Assembly: GCF_016801775.1 (NCBI RefSeq)
Contig: NZ_CP069004.1
Coordinates: forward strand, 3,410,001 to 3,474,000
Length of the DNA stretch: 64,000 bases
Direction of reading: 5' to 3'
DNA from: Sulfitobacter mediterraneus
GTDB taxonomy: Bacteria; Pseudomonadota; Alphaproteobacteria; Rhodobacterales; Rhodobacteraceae
The translations under genes and the position numbers were made by a program. The notes below the pieces were generated by a model. The model did not search any database, had not been told where the DNA came from, and saw only the letters and a program-made list of their open reading frames with translations. Positions 54,094-64,000 of the stretch are shown piece after piece (the stretch's first letter is position 1; each line of letters begins with the position of its first letter).

Positions 54094-55116
54094 GTGAACA
54101 AATCCAGAGTGACGTCCATGCAGGTGGCCCACAAGGCGGGGGTCAGCCAGTCCGCCGTCAGTCGGGTCTTTACCCCCGGCGGCAGCGTGTCGGACAAGAC
54201 CCGCGAAAAAGTAATGCGGGCCGCCGAAAGCCTTGGCTATAGCCCCAACGTTCTGGCCCGCGCCATGACCACAGGCCGCAGCCAGATCATCGGGCTGGTC
54301 GTGGCATATCTGGACAACCAGTTCTATCCCGAAGCCATCGAACGGCTGGCCGTGGCCTTGCAGGAACAGGGCTATCACGCGCTGGTCTTCATGGCGACGC
54401 CCACGATTGGTGACACCGACGATGTGATGCGGCAGCTGCTTGATTACCAAGTCGACGGGATCGTGCTGGCCTCGGTTTCCATGTCCTCCAGCCTGGCCCG
54501 CAAATGTGAGGACCACGGTATTCCGGTGGTTCTGTTCAACCGCGACCAAGACGACGCACGGATGAGCGCGGTCACCACCGACAATATCGAAGGCGGACGG
54601 GCCATTGCGCAGCATTTTGCCGAACGCGGCGCGGAGCGCATTGGCTATGTCGCCGGCTTTGAAGGAGCCTCGACCCAGATCGACCGTGAGAAGGGCTTCT
54701 TGCAAGGATTGGAAGAGGCGGGGCTGTCCCTTGCCATGCGCGAGGTCGGCGGCTTTGAATACCCGCTGGCCCGTACCGCCGCGCTGGAATTTTGCGCGGG
54801 GCGGAACCGGCCTGATGCGGTCTTTGTCTGCAACGATCACATGGCCTTCGCCTTTGTCGATGCGGTGCGCCACAAAATCGGCCTGCGTATTCCCGAAGAC
54901 CTGCTGGTCGCCGGGTTTGACGACGTGCCGATTGCCGCCTGGCCTGCCTATGATCTGACCAGTTACCGCCAGCCCATCAACCGGATGGTGGCGCAGACTG
55001 TCGAAGTTCTGTTGGGCCAGATCGACAACGCTGATAGCCCTGCGCAAAAGCTGCGCCTCAAAGGGGAGCTGATCGTGCGTGGGTCAACGGGCGGGCCAAG
55101 CCAAAGACAAGGTTGA
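54094..55116 (+). CDS. LacI family transcriptional regulator
   Basis: 340 aa. A GTG at 54094 after AAGGTGGGG is preferred, since it puts the HTH (TSMQVAHKAGVSQSAVSRVF) at the N-terminus; the frame is open back to 53818, but that extra part overlaps the dehydrogenase gene. The sensor domain covers about 60-335 and ends with QPINRMVAQTVEVLLGQ, common in the family. It probably binds the two CG-centred sites at 47988 and 48130. Confidence 0.88.
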   Translation: MNKSRVTSMQVAHKAGVSQSAVSRVFTPGGSVSDKTREKVMRAAESLGYSPNVLARAMTTGRSQIIGLVVAYLDNQFYPEAIERLAVALQEQGYHALVFMATPTIGDTDDVMRQLLDYQVDGIVLASVSMSSSLARKCEDHGIPVVLFNRDQDDARMSAVTTDNIEGGRAIAQHFAERGAERIGYVAGFEGASTQIDREKGFLQGLEEAGLSLAMREVGGFEYPLARTAALEFCAGRNRPDAVFVCNDHMAFAFVDAVRHKIGLRIPEDLLVAGFDDVPIAAWPAYDLTSYRQPINRMVAQTVEVLLGQIDNADSPAQKLRLKGELIVRGSTGGPSQRQG

Positions 55117-55177
55117 GCAAGGCCGCATGAGATAACAAACCGCGCCAAAGGCGTGCGAAATAACAAAGGATAACCAG

Positions 55178-56143
55178 ATGACACCACAGGACATGGAAAG
55201 CCGCATCGTGCGCTATGGCGATTTACGCCCTTGCCGCACTGCATTTATCGACGCCCACACCCCCGGTAGCGATCAAAAGGAAAACTTCACGATTATCGGC
55301 GGCGGTGTCAGCGAAAGCCCGGACCAGCATGTGCATATCGGTATTCCGCATGGGTTCAACATTGGCGCAGCAGGCCAGCCGCCCAAGTGCCGCAATTCCC
55401 TGCACAACCACCGCACAGCAGAAGTGTTCTTCATCCTCAGCGGTCGCTGGCGGTTCTTCTGGGGTGAGCATGGCGATGCAGGCGAGGTCATCCTGGAAGA
55501 GGGCGACATCTTCAACATTCCCACGAACATCTTTCGCGGGTTCGAAAACATCGGTACCGACTATGGGATGATCATGGCGGTTCTGGGCGGCGACGATGCA
55601 GGCGGCGGCGTGATCTGGGCGCCCCATGTGATCGAAGACGCCAAGGCGCACGGGTTGATCCTTGGTGAGAACGGCAAGCTCTATGACAGCAAGAAAGGTG
55701 AAAACCTGCCCGATGGTGTTGGCCCAATGCCGCTGCTGACCCAAGCAGAGCTGGACAAGGTCGATTGCCCAAGCGCCATGCAGGTGATCGGCGGCTATGT
55801 GCGCCGCTATCTGGATATGGTCGCGCTGGCAGAGGAGGCACCGGTTAAGGTGATCGGCGAGAAGGGAATCATTCGGGATAAACCAGGGTTCGAGATTGAT
55901 TTCATCACCCGCGCCTGCGCCTCCGAAGAGATGCACAAACATGACCGGCCTTCGGTCCTGATGCCGGTCAAAGGCCATTGGCGCGTGGATTACGAGGGCG
56001 GGTCCGCCACATTGGCGCCCGGTGATACGATGTCTGTGCCAGAAGGGGTCATGCATCGCGCCTTGCCCTCAATGACCGGCGAGGCCGCGCTTTACCACAT
56101 CATCGCAACCGATGATGCGGCAGGGGCGACCTGGCAGGGGTGA
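55178..56143 (+). CDS. Bicupin protein
   Basis: 321 aa with two cupin barrels. The first (about 60-135) has LHNHRTAEVFFILSGRWRF with His-His and Glu, and the second (about 235-310) has EEMHKHDRPSVLMPVKGHWR and VPEGVMHRALP. The layout resembles gentisate/hydroxynaphthoate-type dioxygenases and other bicupins, but the substrate cannot be named. It lies two bases upstream of the amidase gene. Confidence 0.82.
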   Translation: MTPQDMESRIVRYGDLRPCRTAFIDAHTPGSDQKENFTIIGGGVSESPDQHVHIGIPHGFNIGAAGQPPKCRNSLHNHRTAEVFFILSGRWRFFWGEHGDAGEVILEEGDIFNIPTNIFRGFENIGTDYGMIMAVLGGDDAGGGVIWAPHVIEDAKAHGLILGENGKLYDSKKGENLPDGVGPMPLLTQAELDKVDCPSAMQVIGGYVRRYLDMVALAEEAPVKVIGEKGIIRDKPGFEIDFITRACASEEMHKHDRPSVLMPVKGHWRVDYEGGSATLAPGDTMSVPEGVMHRALPSMTGEAALYHIIATDDAAGATWQG

Positions 56144-56144
56144 G

Positions 56145-57533
56145 ATGCACAACATGCAGGCCATTCTCCAAGGCCCCGATGGCAACCCCGCAGATCTGAC
56201 GCTGGTGCAAATGGCGGCGGCGCTGCGGGCGGGGCGGCTTTCTTCGGTTGAGCTTGTCAGCGCATTTCTGACCCGCATCACGGACCGCAATCCGCAGATC
56301 GGTGCGTTTGTGCATGTTGATCAGCAAGGGGCACTTGCCGCCGCATCGGCGGCGGATGCCGCTTTTGCCGAAGATCTGGACCATGGTCCGCTGCAAGGCA
56401 TTCCCGTTGCCATCAAAGACGTGATCGACGTGGCGGGATGGCCGATACGCTGGGGCTCGTCTCTCTGTGAGGATCGGATTGCGGCGCAGGATGCACCGGT
56501 CGTTGAAATCCTACGGGAGCAATGCGCAGTGCTGGTGGGGGTGGTCGCCACCTATGAGATGGCCACCGTTGGGCCAGACCCCAGCAGTCTTTATGCCCAG
56601 CCGCGCAATCCGTGGCATGCCGATCATATCACCGGCGGATCCTCTTCGGGATCAGCAGCGGCAGTGGCGGGCGGGATGGTGCCCTTGGCGCTTGGCACGG
56701 ATACGGGCGGGTCTGTTCGCAGCCCGGCGGCCTTTTGCGGCGTCGTTGGGTTCAAGCCGACCTTTGACAGGTTCCCGATGGAAGGCGTCATGCCGCTGTC
56801 GCAATCCTTGGATCACATTGGGCTGCTCACGCAGACCGCGGAAGATGCGTCATTTGCAATGACGGCAATGGCCGGAATGCCAGTGCCCGACGGGCAATCG
56901 GAAAAGCTGCGTGTGGGTTTTGTTCGCAATTGGTGTGATGACCAGACCGTTCAGTATTTTGACAAAGCCGCCTCCGATCTCAGCTTGGCAGGCGCGTCAG
57001 TGACCCTCGTGGACTTGCCCGACTATGCGCCGCTGGAGACCGCGGCCTGTGACGTATTGCTGTATGAACAAGTGCGCAATCACTGGTCGGAGATTTCGCG
57101 GGCCTCTGATCAGGTCGGCCGAATGCTGCTTGATACGATGCAAGCCGGTCGTGGTGTGGACGATCAGACCTACGCGCAAGGACAAGCCGTGGTGCAGGAC
57201 TTTTCCCGGCAAGTCGAAGTGACGATGGCAAAGTTTGACGTGTTGATCCTGCCAACCACCTTGCGCCCCGCAGAGCGGTTCGACAGCTTTGAAGATGGCA
57301 AGGCGACATGGACCCCGATGCGAACCATCCCGTTCAACATGAGCGGTCAACCCGCGGTTTCCGTTCCGGTGGGGATGCAGGATGGCATGCCGCTCGGTCT
57401 CCAGATCGTCGGGGCGCGGCATGATGATATGAAGGTGTTGCAGGTGGCACAGATGTTCGAACGCGCCACCGATCACAGTTGTCAAAAGCCCGACTTTCGC
57501 GCGGTTGAATTGGCCGCGAGCGAAGATCAGTAA
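56145..57533 (+). CDS. Amidase signature family enzyme
   Basis: 462 aa amide hydrolase. The Ser-cisSer-Lys triad is visible: K91 in PVAIKDVID, the Ser cluster in [12 protein letters not shown] (165-176), and the nucleophile S190 in [12 protein letters not shown]. Two ATGs (56145 and 56154) are possible; the first is used because GGGGTGAG is directly before it. It overlaps the end of the convergent XRE gene by seven bases. Substrate unknown. Confidence 0.88.
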   Translation: MHNMQAILQGPDGNPADLTLVQMAAALRAGRLSSVELVSAFLTRITDRNPQIGAFVHVDQQGALAAASAADAAFAEDLDHGPLQGIPVAIKDVIDVAGWPIRWGSSLCEDRIAAQDAPVVEILREQCAVLVGVVATYEMATVGPDPSSLYAQPRNPWHADHITGGSSSGSAAAVAGGMVPLALGTDTGGSVRSPAAFCGVVGFKPTFDRFPMEGVMPLSQSLDHIGLLTQTAEDASFAMTAMAGMPVPDGQSEKLRVGFVRNWCDDQTVQYFDKAASDLSLAGASVTLVDLPDYAPLETAACDVLLYEQVRNHWSEISRASDQVGRMLLDTMQAGRGVDDQTYAQGQAVVQDFSRQVEVTMAKFDVLILPTTLRPAERFDSFEDGKATWTPMRTIPFNMSGQPAVSVPVGMQDGMPLGLQIVGARHDDMKVLQVAQMFERATDHSCQKPDFRAVELAASEDQ

Positions 57534-58075
57534 TTTGGCGGCGTGACCGCGCTGACGATCTTGCTTTCTCCATCTGACAAGTTCTCAAATGAATGGGGTA
57601 TGCGGCTGTCGAAGTAATATCCATCCCCTGCTTTTAGGACGCGCACCTCGTCGCCCACTGATACCCGCACTGCACCTTGAAGCACGAACCCGCCTTCTTG
57701 GGCCTTGTGGCTTAACGCTTCGGTCGACACCGCGCCGGGCTGATAGGTTTCCATCATCAAGAGCATCTGCCGCTCGGCAAAGTTCATTCCCACCATGCGG
57801 TAGGAGATTTGCTCGGTGGAGCCTATTTCGACCAAATCGGCCTCGCTATAGAAGGGGGGTATGCCTTCTTGCACACCTTCAATGCCGAAAAATGCGGTCA
57901 AGGTCGCGCCCAGTGCATCGACAATGGCGGCCAGTGTATCGACGGATGGGCTGACTTTATCCCTTTCAATCAGTGATATGGTCGAATGCGCGATGCCCGA
58001 TCGCGCTGCCAGCTCTCTCACTGTAAGCATCCGCCTTTGCCGCAATGTGGCAACACGTTTTCCGACTTTGGCCAT
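57527..58075 (-). CDS. XRE-type HTH regulator with C-terminal cupin
   Basis: 182 aa. The helix-turn-helix occupies about residues 8-62 (ELAARSGIAHSTISLIERDK) and a cupin sensor follows (about 105-180; EGGFVLQGAVRVSVGDE, then GDGYYFDSRIPHSFEN). Such proteins commonly control amine, amino acid or nitrogen-compound catabolism. It is divergent from the second HisD paralogue, which it may regulate. Confidence 0.9.
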   Translation of the reverse strand: MAKVGKRVATLRQRRMLTVRELAARSGIAHSTISLIERDKVSPSVDTLAAIVDALGATLTAFFGIEGVQEGIPPFYSEADLVEIGSTEQISYRMVGMNFAERQMLLMMETYQPGAVSTEALSHKAQEGGFVLQGAVRVSVGDEVRVLKAGDGYYFDSRIPHSFENLSDGESKIVSAVTPPNY

Positions 58076-58110
58076 GGAGAACTCCCTGTGGTGTCCATTA
58101 TCTTAACCAA

Positions 58111-58118
58111 GCGCTTCA
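58111..58118. promoter_or_regulatory. Short palindrome between XRE-cupin and HisD-paralogue genes
   Basis: AAGCGCTT within AACCAAGCGCTTCAAG lies midway in the gap between the divergent starts at 58075 and 58190. The position is right for an operator, but an 8-bp palindrome is weak evidence. Confidence 0.3.
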
Positions 58119-58189
58119 AGTCAATTGATTGGTGATCCGCTAGAGAGGATGATTGCGGCCAATGACCTTCACAGCAAAGAGTGACCACC

Positions 58190-59488
<1,299 letters not shown>

Positions 59489-59522
59489 TCGCCCCGCACC
59501 AAAGCTCAGCCGGCTGCGCGGG

Positions 59523-60665
59523 TCATCCTTTGATGGCCTGCGCGGCAACGGTATACCCACCAGACGCACCATCGACGAAGTGCACGTGATCGTCTGTCAT
59601 GATGGATGGGACGATGCAGGTCATCATCGCCTCTGACTGGGCATGAATGCCATATTTGACAACGCCCTCCGCCACGGCTTGATCCAAAAGGCTTCGTAAT
59701 TTGGCCTCTGTTCCAGGATCGCAATCAACGGTCATCTTCAGCCCGTCCTCAAATTTGCGGAAATCGGCGTTTTGGCCGACCACACGGCGGTAACGGCGCG
59801 CGTCAAATCCACCGATCTTGAGCCCTGTCTTGATCAGAAGCCAGGCGACGAAGCTTTCAAACAGCGCCTTGCGTCGCGCAGCGCCGAGCGATCCTGCACC
59901 GTGTTGAGCATGGGCTTCAAGCTGGGCGCCAGCAGGCGGCCAGTCCACGCCGGGGCCGCTGGTGTCGCCGGGATGACCGGACCGATCCAGACCGCCCGCC
60001 AAAGCAACAACCTTGCCGGCCAGCTTTGCAAATGCGGGGTCTTCTGCGGTGCGGGCGGGCATGATCACCACGGATAGGATCGCGCCATAGCGGCTTGGCA
60101 TATGACTCCAACGGCAGGACAATCCGGTGAGGTCCGGCTGTGTCCCCGGCGGTGCGGGCGGCACGCCGTTTGCGCCATCCTTCATACGCGCCTCCGCCCA
60201 GGCCAGCCCGCCACCTGCGAACATGGCGTAGTCCACGCCTGCCGCCGCGCCAAACCGGGCAATCCGCACATCATGACCTGCCGCGCGCACGTCTGAGATC
60301 CGAACCATGCCGATCCGCAGCGACATATCAAACTCCTCAGCGGCCCAAACCTGAACCGCGGCCAATGCTTCGGTCGCGCGGTCCTTCCATTCGGGCGGAA
60401 CAGCAAATCCTGCCCCGTCACCGCCAAAGATATAGGGAAAGGCGACCCCGCCATGGGCGTTGATCTGGGCAGAAATGACAGCCGCCCCAACCATGTTGAC
60501 CGTTTTGTATTTGCCTGCGGCAGCGGCCTGCGTTGATCCGACGATGTCCGATGTGCCAACCCACCAATCCTCGGGCAATGAAGTGTAATTCTCGGTGTCC
60601 GACAGGGCGGCAAAATCATCCTGAACGGGGACGGCGGCATAAAACGGAGGAAGGGGATCTGTCAT
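59523..60665 (-). CDS. DUF3095 family protein (nucleotidyl-cyclase-related)
   Basis: 380 aa. The N-terminal half has the DUF3095 hallmark WWVGTSDIVGSTQAAAAGKY and KTVNMVGAAVISAQI, then GGDGAGFAVPP, which recalls the class III adenylyl cyclase core (a metal-binding Asp after a beta strand, GGD later). The C-terminal half (about 200-370) carries FDARRYRRVVGQNADFRKFEDGL. Function is not established for this family. It is monocistronic and unrelated to its neighbours. Confidence 0.8.
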   Translation of the reverse strand: MTDPLPPFYAAVPVQDDFAALSDTENYTSLPEDWWVGTSDIVGSTQAAAAGKYKTVNMVGAAVISAQINAHGGVAFPYIFGGDGAGFAVPPEWKDRATEALAAVQVWAAEEFDMSLRIGMVRISDVRAAGHDVRIARFGAAAGVDYAMFAGGGLAWAEARMKDGANGVPPAPPGTQPDLTGLSCRWSHMPSRYGAILSVVIMPARTAEDPAFAKLAGKVVALAGGLDRSGHPGDTSGPGVDWPPAGAQLEAHAQHGAGSLGAARRKALFESFVAWLLIKTGLKIGGFDARRYRRVVGQNADFRKFEDGLKMTVDCDPGTEAKLRSLLDQAVAEGVVKYGIHAQSEAMMTCIVPSIMTDDHVHFVDGASGGYTVAAQAIKG

Positions 60666-61128
60666 TTGATCACGCTAGCCAATGCGCCCCGGATCACCAA
60701 ATCATTCTTTGGTGTACAAGCGGTTTCGCGCGGCCTGCTGTTTTGACGGCGGCACAAGATTTCCGCGCTTCGCTTCTTTCCTCCTTCAAAAAATGTGCGA
60801 TTCGCCTCTTTCGTACGCAATTTCACCATCAGTTGACGATTTGTCGCAGCGCGTTGGCGCGGCTTGAACCTGTGTCGCAGTATACGTTTGTATACTGTTA
60901 GCGCTGACCCCATTTTCCCGGCAGTTGACTATAGGTCAGTAAACTCTGCGGATTCTCGCGATTTGAGAAATTATTTACAAAGGCTTTCGGAGAATCGAAA
61001 AAAATTTACAGAAAGTGGCAATAAAGCCAACGGAAATCGCGGATTATTTACAAAGTTAAGTATGTTCCCTCAGAAGATGCTGTCTGTTTCTCACTGCGAG
61101 ACAGGCCGCGCAGCACGAGGAGGATACC
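60666..61128. promoter_or_regulatory. 463-bp upstream region of acs with inverted and direct repeats
   Basis: No gene is visible. CAGTATAC (60878-60885) and GTATACTG (60890-60897) form a perfect 8-bp inverted repeat around GTTT. TGTCGCAG occurs twice (about 60842 and 60873). Downstream, an AT-rich stretch contains ATTATTTACAAAG twice (60970-60982 and 61043-61055), with a related ATTTACAGAAAG between them (about 61004). GAGGAGG at 61117-61123 is the acs ribosome site. The repeats suggest complex control of acetate activation. Confidence 0.6.
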
Positions 61129-63102
61129 ATGACAACCGCAGATCCGCTGAACACGTCAAGCCAACCATCAGCCAAAGATTCATCCCGCACGCCCCATGTA
61201 ACCGCACAGGATTACGCGCGTATGTATGCGGCATCGGTAGCCGACCCTGACGCCTTTTGGGCAGAGGAAGGCAAGCGGATCGATTGGATCAAGCCGTTCA
61301 AGACCGTCAAGAACACCTCCTTCGCGCCTGGCAACATCGACATCCGCTGGTTTGAGGACGGCACGCTGAACGTCAGCGCCAATTGTATCGACCGTCATCT
61401 CGAAACCCGCGGCGACCAAACAGCGATCATCTGGGAACCGGATGATCCAAACAAGGAAGCGGCCCTGCACATCACCTACAAGGATCTGCACGCATCGGTC
61501 TGCAAGATGGCCAATGTCCTGACGGATCTGGGTGTCGCAAAAGGCGACCGCGTTGTTATCTATCTTCCCATGATCCCCGAGGCCGCCTACGCGATGTTGG
61601 CCTGCGCCCGGATCGGGGCCATTCATTCCATCGTTTTTGCAGGGTTCTCCCCGGACGCTTTGGGGGCGCGTATCAACGGTTGTGACGCGAAAGTTGTCAT
61701 CACCGCGGATTACGCCCCCCGAGGTGGTCGAGAAACGCCGCTCAAATCCAACACCGACACCGCGCTTTTGCATTGCAAGGACAGTGTGAAATGTCTGGTT
61801 GTCAAACGCACCGGAAGCCAGACCACTTGGACCGACCGCGATCACGATTGTAACGCCTTGATGGCCGCGGCGTCTGACGAATGCGCCCCTGCCGAGATGG
61901 GTGCCGAAGATCCGCTGTTTATCCTCTACACCTCAGGCTCCACCGGTCAGCCCAAAGGCGTGGTGCATACGTCAGGCGGCTATCTGGTCTATGCTTCCAT
62001 GACCCATGAAATCGTCTTTGACTATCACGATGGCGATGTCTTCTGGTGCACGGCAGATGTGGGCTGGGTCACGGGCCACAGTTATATCGTCTATGGACCG
62101 CTGGCCAATGGCGCGACCACGATCATGTTTGAGGGCGTACCGACCTATCCCGACGCGGGCCGCTTCTGGGAGGTCTGCGCCAAGCATAAGGTCAATCAAT
62201 TCTATACTGCTCCGACCGCGATCCGTGCCTTGATGGGCGCGGGCAAAAGCTGGGTGGAAAAACACGACCTGTCCGATCTGCGGGTGCTCGGATCTGTGGG
62301 GGAGCCGATCAACCCCGAAGCATGGAACTGGTACAATGAGGTTGTCGGCAAGGGCAATTGCCCTATCGTCGATACCTTCTGGCAGACCGAAACGGGCGGT
62401 CACATGTTGACCCCGCTGCCCGGCGCAACCCAGCTCAAACCCGGCGCTGCGCAACAGCCGTTCTTTGGTGTGCAACCGGTCGTGCTGGAACCCACCAGCG
62501 GTGAGGTGATCGAGGGCAATGGTGTCGAAGGTGTCCTGTGCATCAAAGACAGCTGGCCCGGCCAGATGCGCACCGTCTGGCAAGATCATGAGCGTTTCGA
62601 GAAAACCTATTTTGGCGATTACAAAGGTTACTATTTCTCGGGTGACGGGTGTCGCCGTGACGAGGACGGCGACTATTGGATCACGGGCCGCGTTGACGAT
62701 GTGATCAATGTCTCCGGTCACCGCATGGGCACGGCAGAAGTCGAAAGCGCCTTGGTCGCCCACGCCAAAGTCGCCGAAAGCGCCGTGGTCGGCTATCCGC
62801 ATGACGTCAAGGGGCAGGGGATCTACGCCTATGTCACCTTGATGAACGGTGAAGAGCCGTCCGATGCCCTGCGTAAAGAGCTGGAAACTTGGGTTCGTAC
62901 CGAGATTGGCCCAATTGCCAAGCCGGATCTGATTCAATGGGCGCCCGGCCTGCCCAAGACCCGGTCAGGCAAGATCATGCGCCGTATCCTGCGCAAGATT
63001 GCAGAAGACGATTTTGGTGCATTGGGCGATACCTCGACCTTGGCCGATCCATCCGTTGTGGATGATCTGATCAACAACCGCATGAACCGGAGCGCCTCGT
63101 GA
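61129..63102 (+). CDS. acs: Acetyl-CoA synthetase (acetate-CoA ligase, AMP-forming)
   Basis: 657 aa, full length. It activates acetate through acetyl-AMP to acetyl-CoA, releasing AMP and PPi. The AMP-binding motif [10 protein letters not shown] lies near residues 266-275, then FWQTETGG and the [13 protein letters not shown] hinge. The C-terminal catalytic lysine is in [11 protein letters not shown], the site regulated by acetylation in this family. Strong GAGGAGG site. Its stop overlaps the adenylate kinase start (TGATG), and a symporter small subunit follows. Confidence 0.97.
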   Translation: MTTADPLNTSSQPSAKDSSRTPHVTAQDYARMYAASVADPDAFWAEEGKRIDWIKPFKTVKNTSFAPGNIDIRWFEDGTLNVSANCIDRHLETRGDQTAIIWEPDDPNKEAALHITYKDLHASVCKMANVLTDLGVAKGDRVVIYLPMIPEAAYAMLACARIGAIHSIVFAGFSPDALGARINGCDAKVVITADYAPRGGRETPLKSNTDTALLHCKDSVKCLVVKRTGSQTTWTDRDHDCNALMAAASDECAPAEMGAEDPLFILYTSGSTGQPKGVVHTSGGYLVYASMTHEIVFDYHDGDVFWCTADVGWVTGHSYIVYGPLANGATTIMFEGVPTYPDAGRFWEVCAKHKVNQFYTAPTAIRALMGAGKSWVEKHDLSDLRVLGSVGEPINPEAWNWYNEVVGKGNCPIVDTFWQTETGGHMLTPLPGATQLKPGAAQQPFFGVQPVVLEPTSGEVIEGNGVEGVLCIKDSWPGQMRTVWQDHERFEKTYFGDYKGYYFSGDGCRRDEDGDYWITGRVDDVINVSGHRMGTAEVESALVAHAKVAESAVVGYPHDVKGQGIYAYVTLMNGEEPSDALRKELETWVRTEIGPIAKPDLIQWAPGLPKTRSGKIMRRILRKIAEDDFGALGDTSTLADPSVVDDLINNRMNRSAS

Positions 63103-63788
63103 TGGATGGCGCAGGCACACCGACCGCCGCACCCGTTCTTATTCTGCTTGGCCCTCCGGGCGCCGGCAAAGGCACGCAGGCGCGGATGCTCGAAGAGACT
63201 CACGGGCTGATCCAACTGTCCACGGGTGATCTGCTGCGGGCCGCTGTTGCGGCAGGCACCGACGCGGGAAAACAGGCCAAGGCCGTGATGGAAGCCGGCG
63301 ATCTGGTCAGCGATGACATCGTGATCGCGATCCTGCGTGACCGTCTGGCCGAGCCTGATTGCGCCAAGGGCGTGATCCTTGACGGCTTTCCCCGCACCAC
63401 GGTTCAGGCCGAAGCATTGGACGCCCTGCTTGCGGGCACGGGTCAGCGGATCAACGCCGCCATCAGCCTTGAGGTTGAGGACGCGGCGATGGTTGAACGG
63501 ATCTCGGGGCGGTTCACCTGCGGGGCATGCGGCGAAGGGTATCACGACAATTTCAAACCCACCGCCAAGGCTGGCGCCTGTGACAACTGCGGCTCAACAG
63601 ATATGAAGCGCCGCGCCGATGACAACGCGGCAACCGTGGCACAACGGCTTGAGGCCTATCACGCGCAGACCGCGCCACTGATTGATTATTACCAAACCAA
63701 AGGGGCGCTTTGTGCTGTCCCTGCGATGGGCGCAATTGACGATATTGCCGCCGAACTCAACGCCGTTGTGTCGCAAGCCACGGCATAA
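63102..63788 (+). CDS. adk: Adenylate kinase
   Basis: 228 aa. The P-loop GPPGAGKGT is at residues 17-25 after an N-terminal extension of about ten residues, followed by the LSTGDLLRAAV AMP-binding region and DGFPRT. The lid has a zinc-type Cys4 pattern (FTCGACGEG, then CDNCGS). Start ATG 63102 lies in the acs stop; a GTG at 63099 is possible. Translational coupling to acs makes sense, since acs produces AMP and this enzyme converts AMP + ATP to 2 ADP. It is probably a second copy beside a housekeeping adk elsewhere, which cannot be verified here. Confidence 0.93.
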   Translation: MDGAGTPTAAPVLILLGPPGAGKGTQARMLEETHGLIQLSTGDLLRAAVAAGTDAGKQAKAVMEAGDLVSDDIVIAILRDRLAEPDCAKGVILDGFPRTTVQAEALDALLAGTGQRINAAISLEVEDAAMVERISGRFTCGACGEGYHDNFKPTAKAGACDNCGSTDMKRRADDNAATVAQRLEAYHAQTAPLIDYYQTKGALCAVPAMGAIDDIAAELNAVVSQATA

Positions 63789-63800
63789 CGCTTGAACCCT

Positions 63801-63819
63801 AGGCCCGCCACCCGGGCCT
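63801..63819 (+). terminator. Short hairpin between adk and the symporter gene
   Basis: AGGCCCG (63801-63807) pairs with CGGGCCT (63813-63819), 7 bp with a five-base loop and a weak T tail. It probably reduces rather than stops read-through. Confidence 0.45.
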
Positions 63820-63850
63820 TGAGAAAGCAAACGAAGGAGGGCTCAAACAC

Positions 63851-64000
63851 ATGTCCCAACAAGACGAAAGCAATAACGCATACTGGAGCGCCAATGTGCG
63901 TCTGATCCTGATCAGCCTCGCCATCTGGGCGCTGGTCTCATTCGGGTTCGGGATCATCCTGCGCCCGGCATTGTCGGGCATCGCCGTGGGCGGGACCGAC
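63851..64000 (+). CDS. DUF4212 symporter small subunit, truncated by the window end
   Basis: The first 50 codons are visible. GAAGGAGGG (63832-63840) precedes the ATG. The peptide has the DUF4212 pattern: YWSANVRLILISLAIWALVS, then FGFGIILRP, with a membrane helix around residues 17-37. Such small proteins accompany an SSS-type solute (acetate/lactate) symporter encoded next; that gene would lie beyond the window. Confidence 0.85.
   Translation, partial: MSQQDESNNAYWSANVRLILISLAIWALVSFGFGIILRPALSGIAVGGTD

Overview
The window looks like a catabolic stretch of an alphaproteobacterial chromosome, most likely Rhodobacterales (marine roseobacter type). This rests on family content rather than a database search: a 7Fe ferredoxin, an HpsN-like dehydrogenase, an acs/DUF4212 acetate block, many SDRs, and tightly overlapping ATGA/TGATG gene junctions in moderately GC-rich DNA. 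I saw no rRNA, tRNA, CRISPR array, insertion sequence or phage gene.

Region A (1-14.1 kb) is a long + strand operon. It encodes a Tat-exported solute-binding protein, two permeases, two non-identical ATPases, an SDR, a cupin, a transketolase split into two genes with the C-terminal half first, two more SDRs, a DUF4432 epimerase-like protein and an M24 metallopeptidase-fold protein. A convergent Gfo/Idh/MocA oxidoreductase follows. One palindrome (ATCTTTGATCAAAGAT) lies upstream of the binding-protein gene and again upstream of the oxidoreductase, so both ends are probably one regulon. The first ATPase has a damaged signature motif and the second has a Glu-to-Asp change in Walker B. Together they should leave one canonical and one degenerate ATP site.

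Region B (14.3-19.9 kb) holds unrelated genes: a chemoreceptor beside a small secreted Cache-like protein, a peroxiredoxin, ferredoxin FdxA, a nitroreductase and a LuxR-type regulator.

Region C (20-33.2 kb) is carbohydrate acid catabolism. A GntR gene broken by a one-base frameshift precedes an Frc/Rbs-like ABC importer with an SDR and an aldose epimerase. Facing it is an operon for a non-phosphorylative sugar-acid route (SDR, SMP-30 lactonase, IlvD/Edd dehydratase, FAH-family hydrolase). That operon also carries an APH-fold kinase and an enolase paralogue with altered active-site residues, and is controlled by a divergent LacI regulator with a clear palindromic operator.

Region D (33.2-46.8 kb) is a hydantoin/N-heterocycle-like locus: hydantoinase, GntR regulator, VOC protein, a complete Dpp-type ABC importer, a second binding protein without a signal peptide, an amidohydrolase, a hydantoin-racemase-like protein, a DapA-family protein and an SDR lacking the catalytic Tyr/Lys. 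A shared AATGGTATAC element links the two divergent parts.

Region E (46.8-60.7 kb) holds a double SnoaL-like protein, a CUT1-type ABC importer, two histidinol-dehydrogenase paralogues (one HpsN-like), LacI and XRE-cupin regulators, a bicupin, an amidase and a DUF3095 protein. Region F (61.1-64 kb) is acetate activation: acs overlapping an adenylate kinase gene, then the start of a DUF4212 symporter small subunit cut by the window edge.

In all four ABC loci a stable hairpin sits between the binding-protein gene and the first permease gene, which fits differential expression within each operon.
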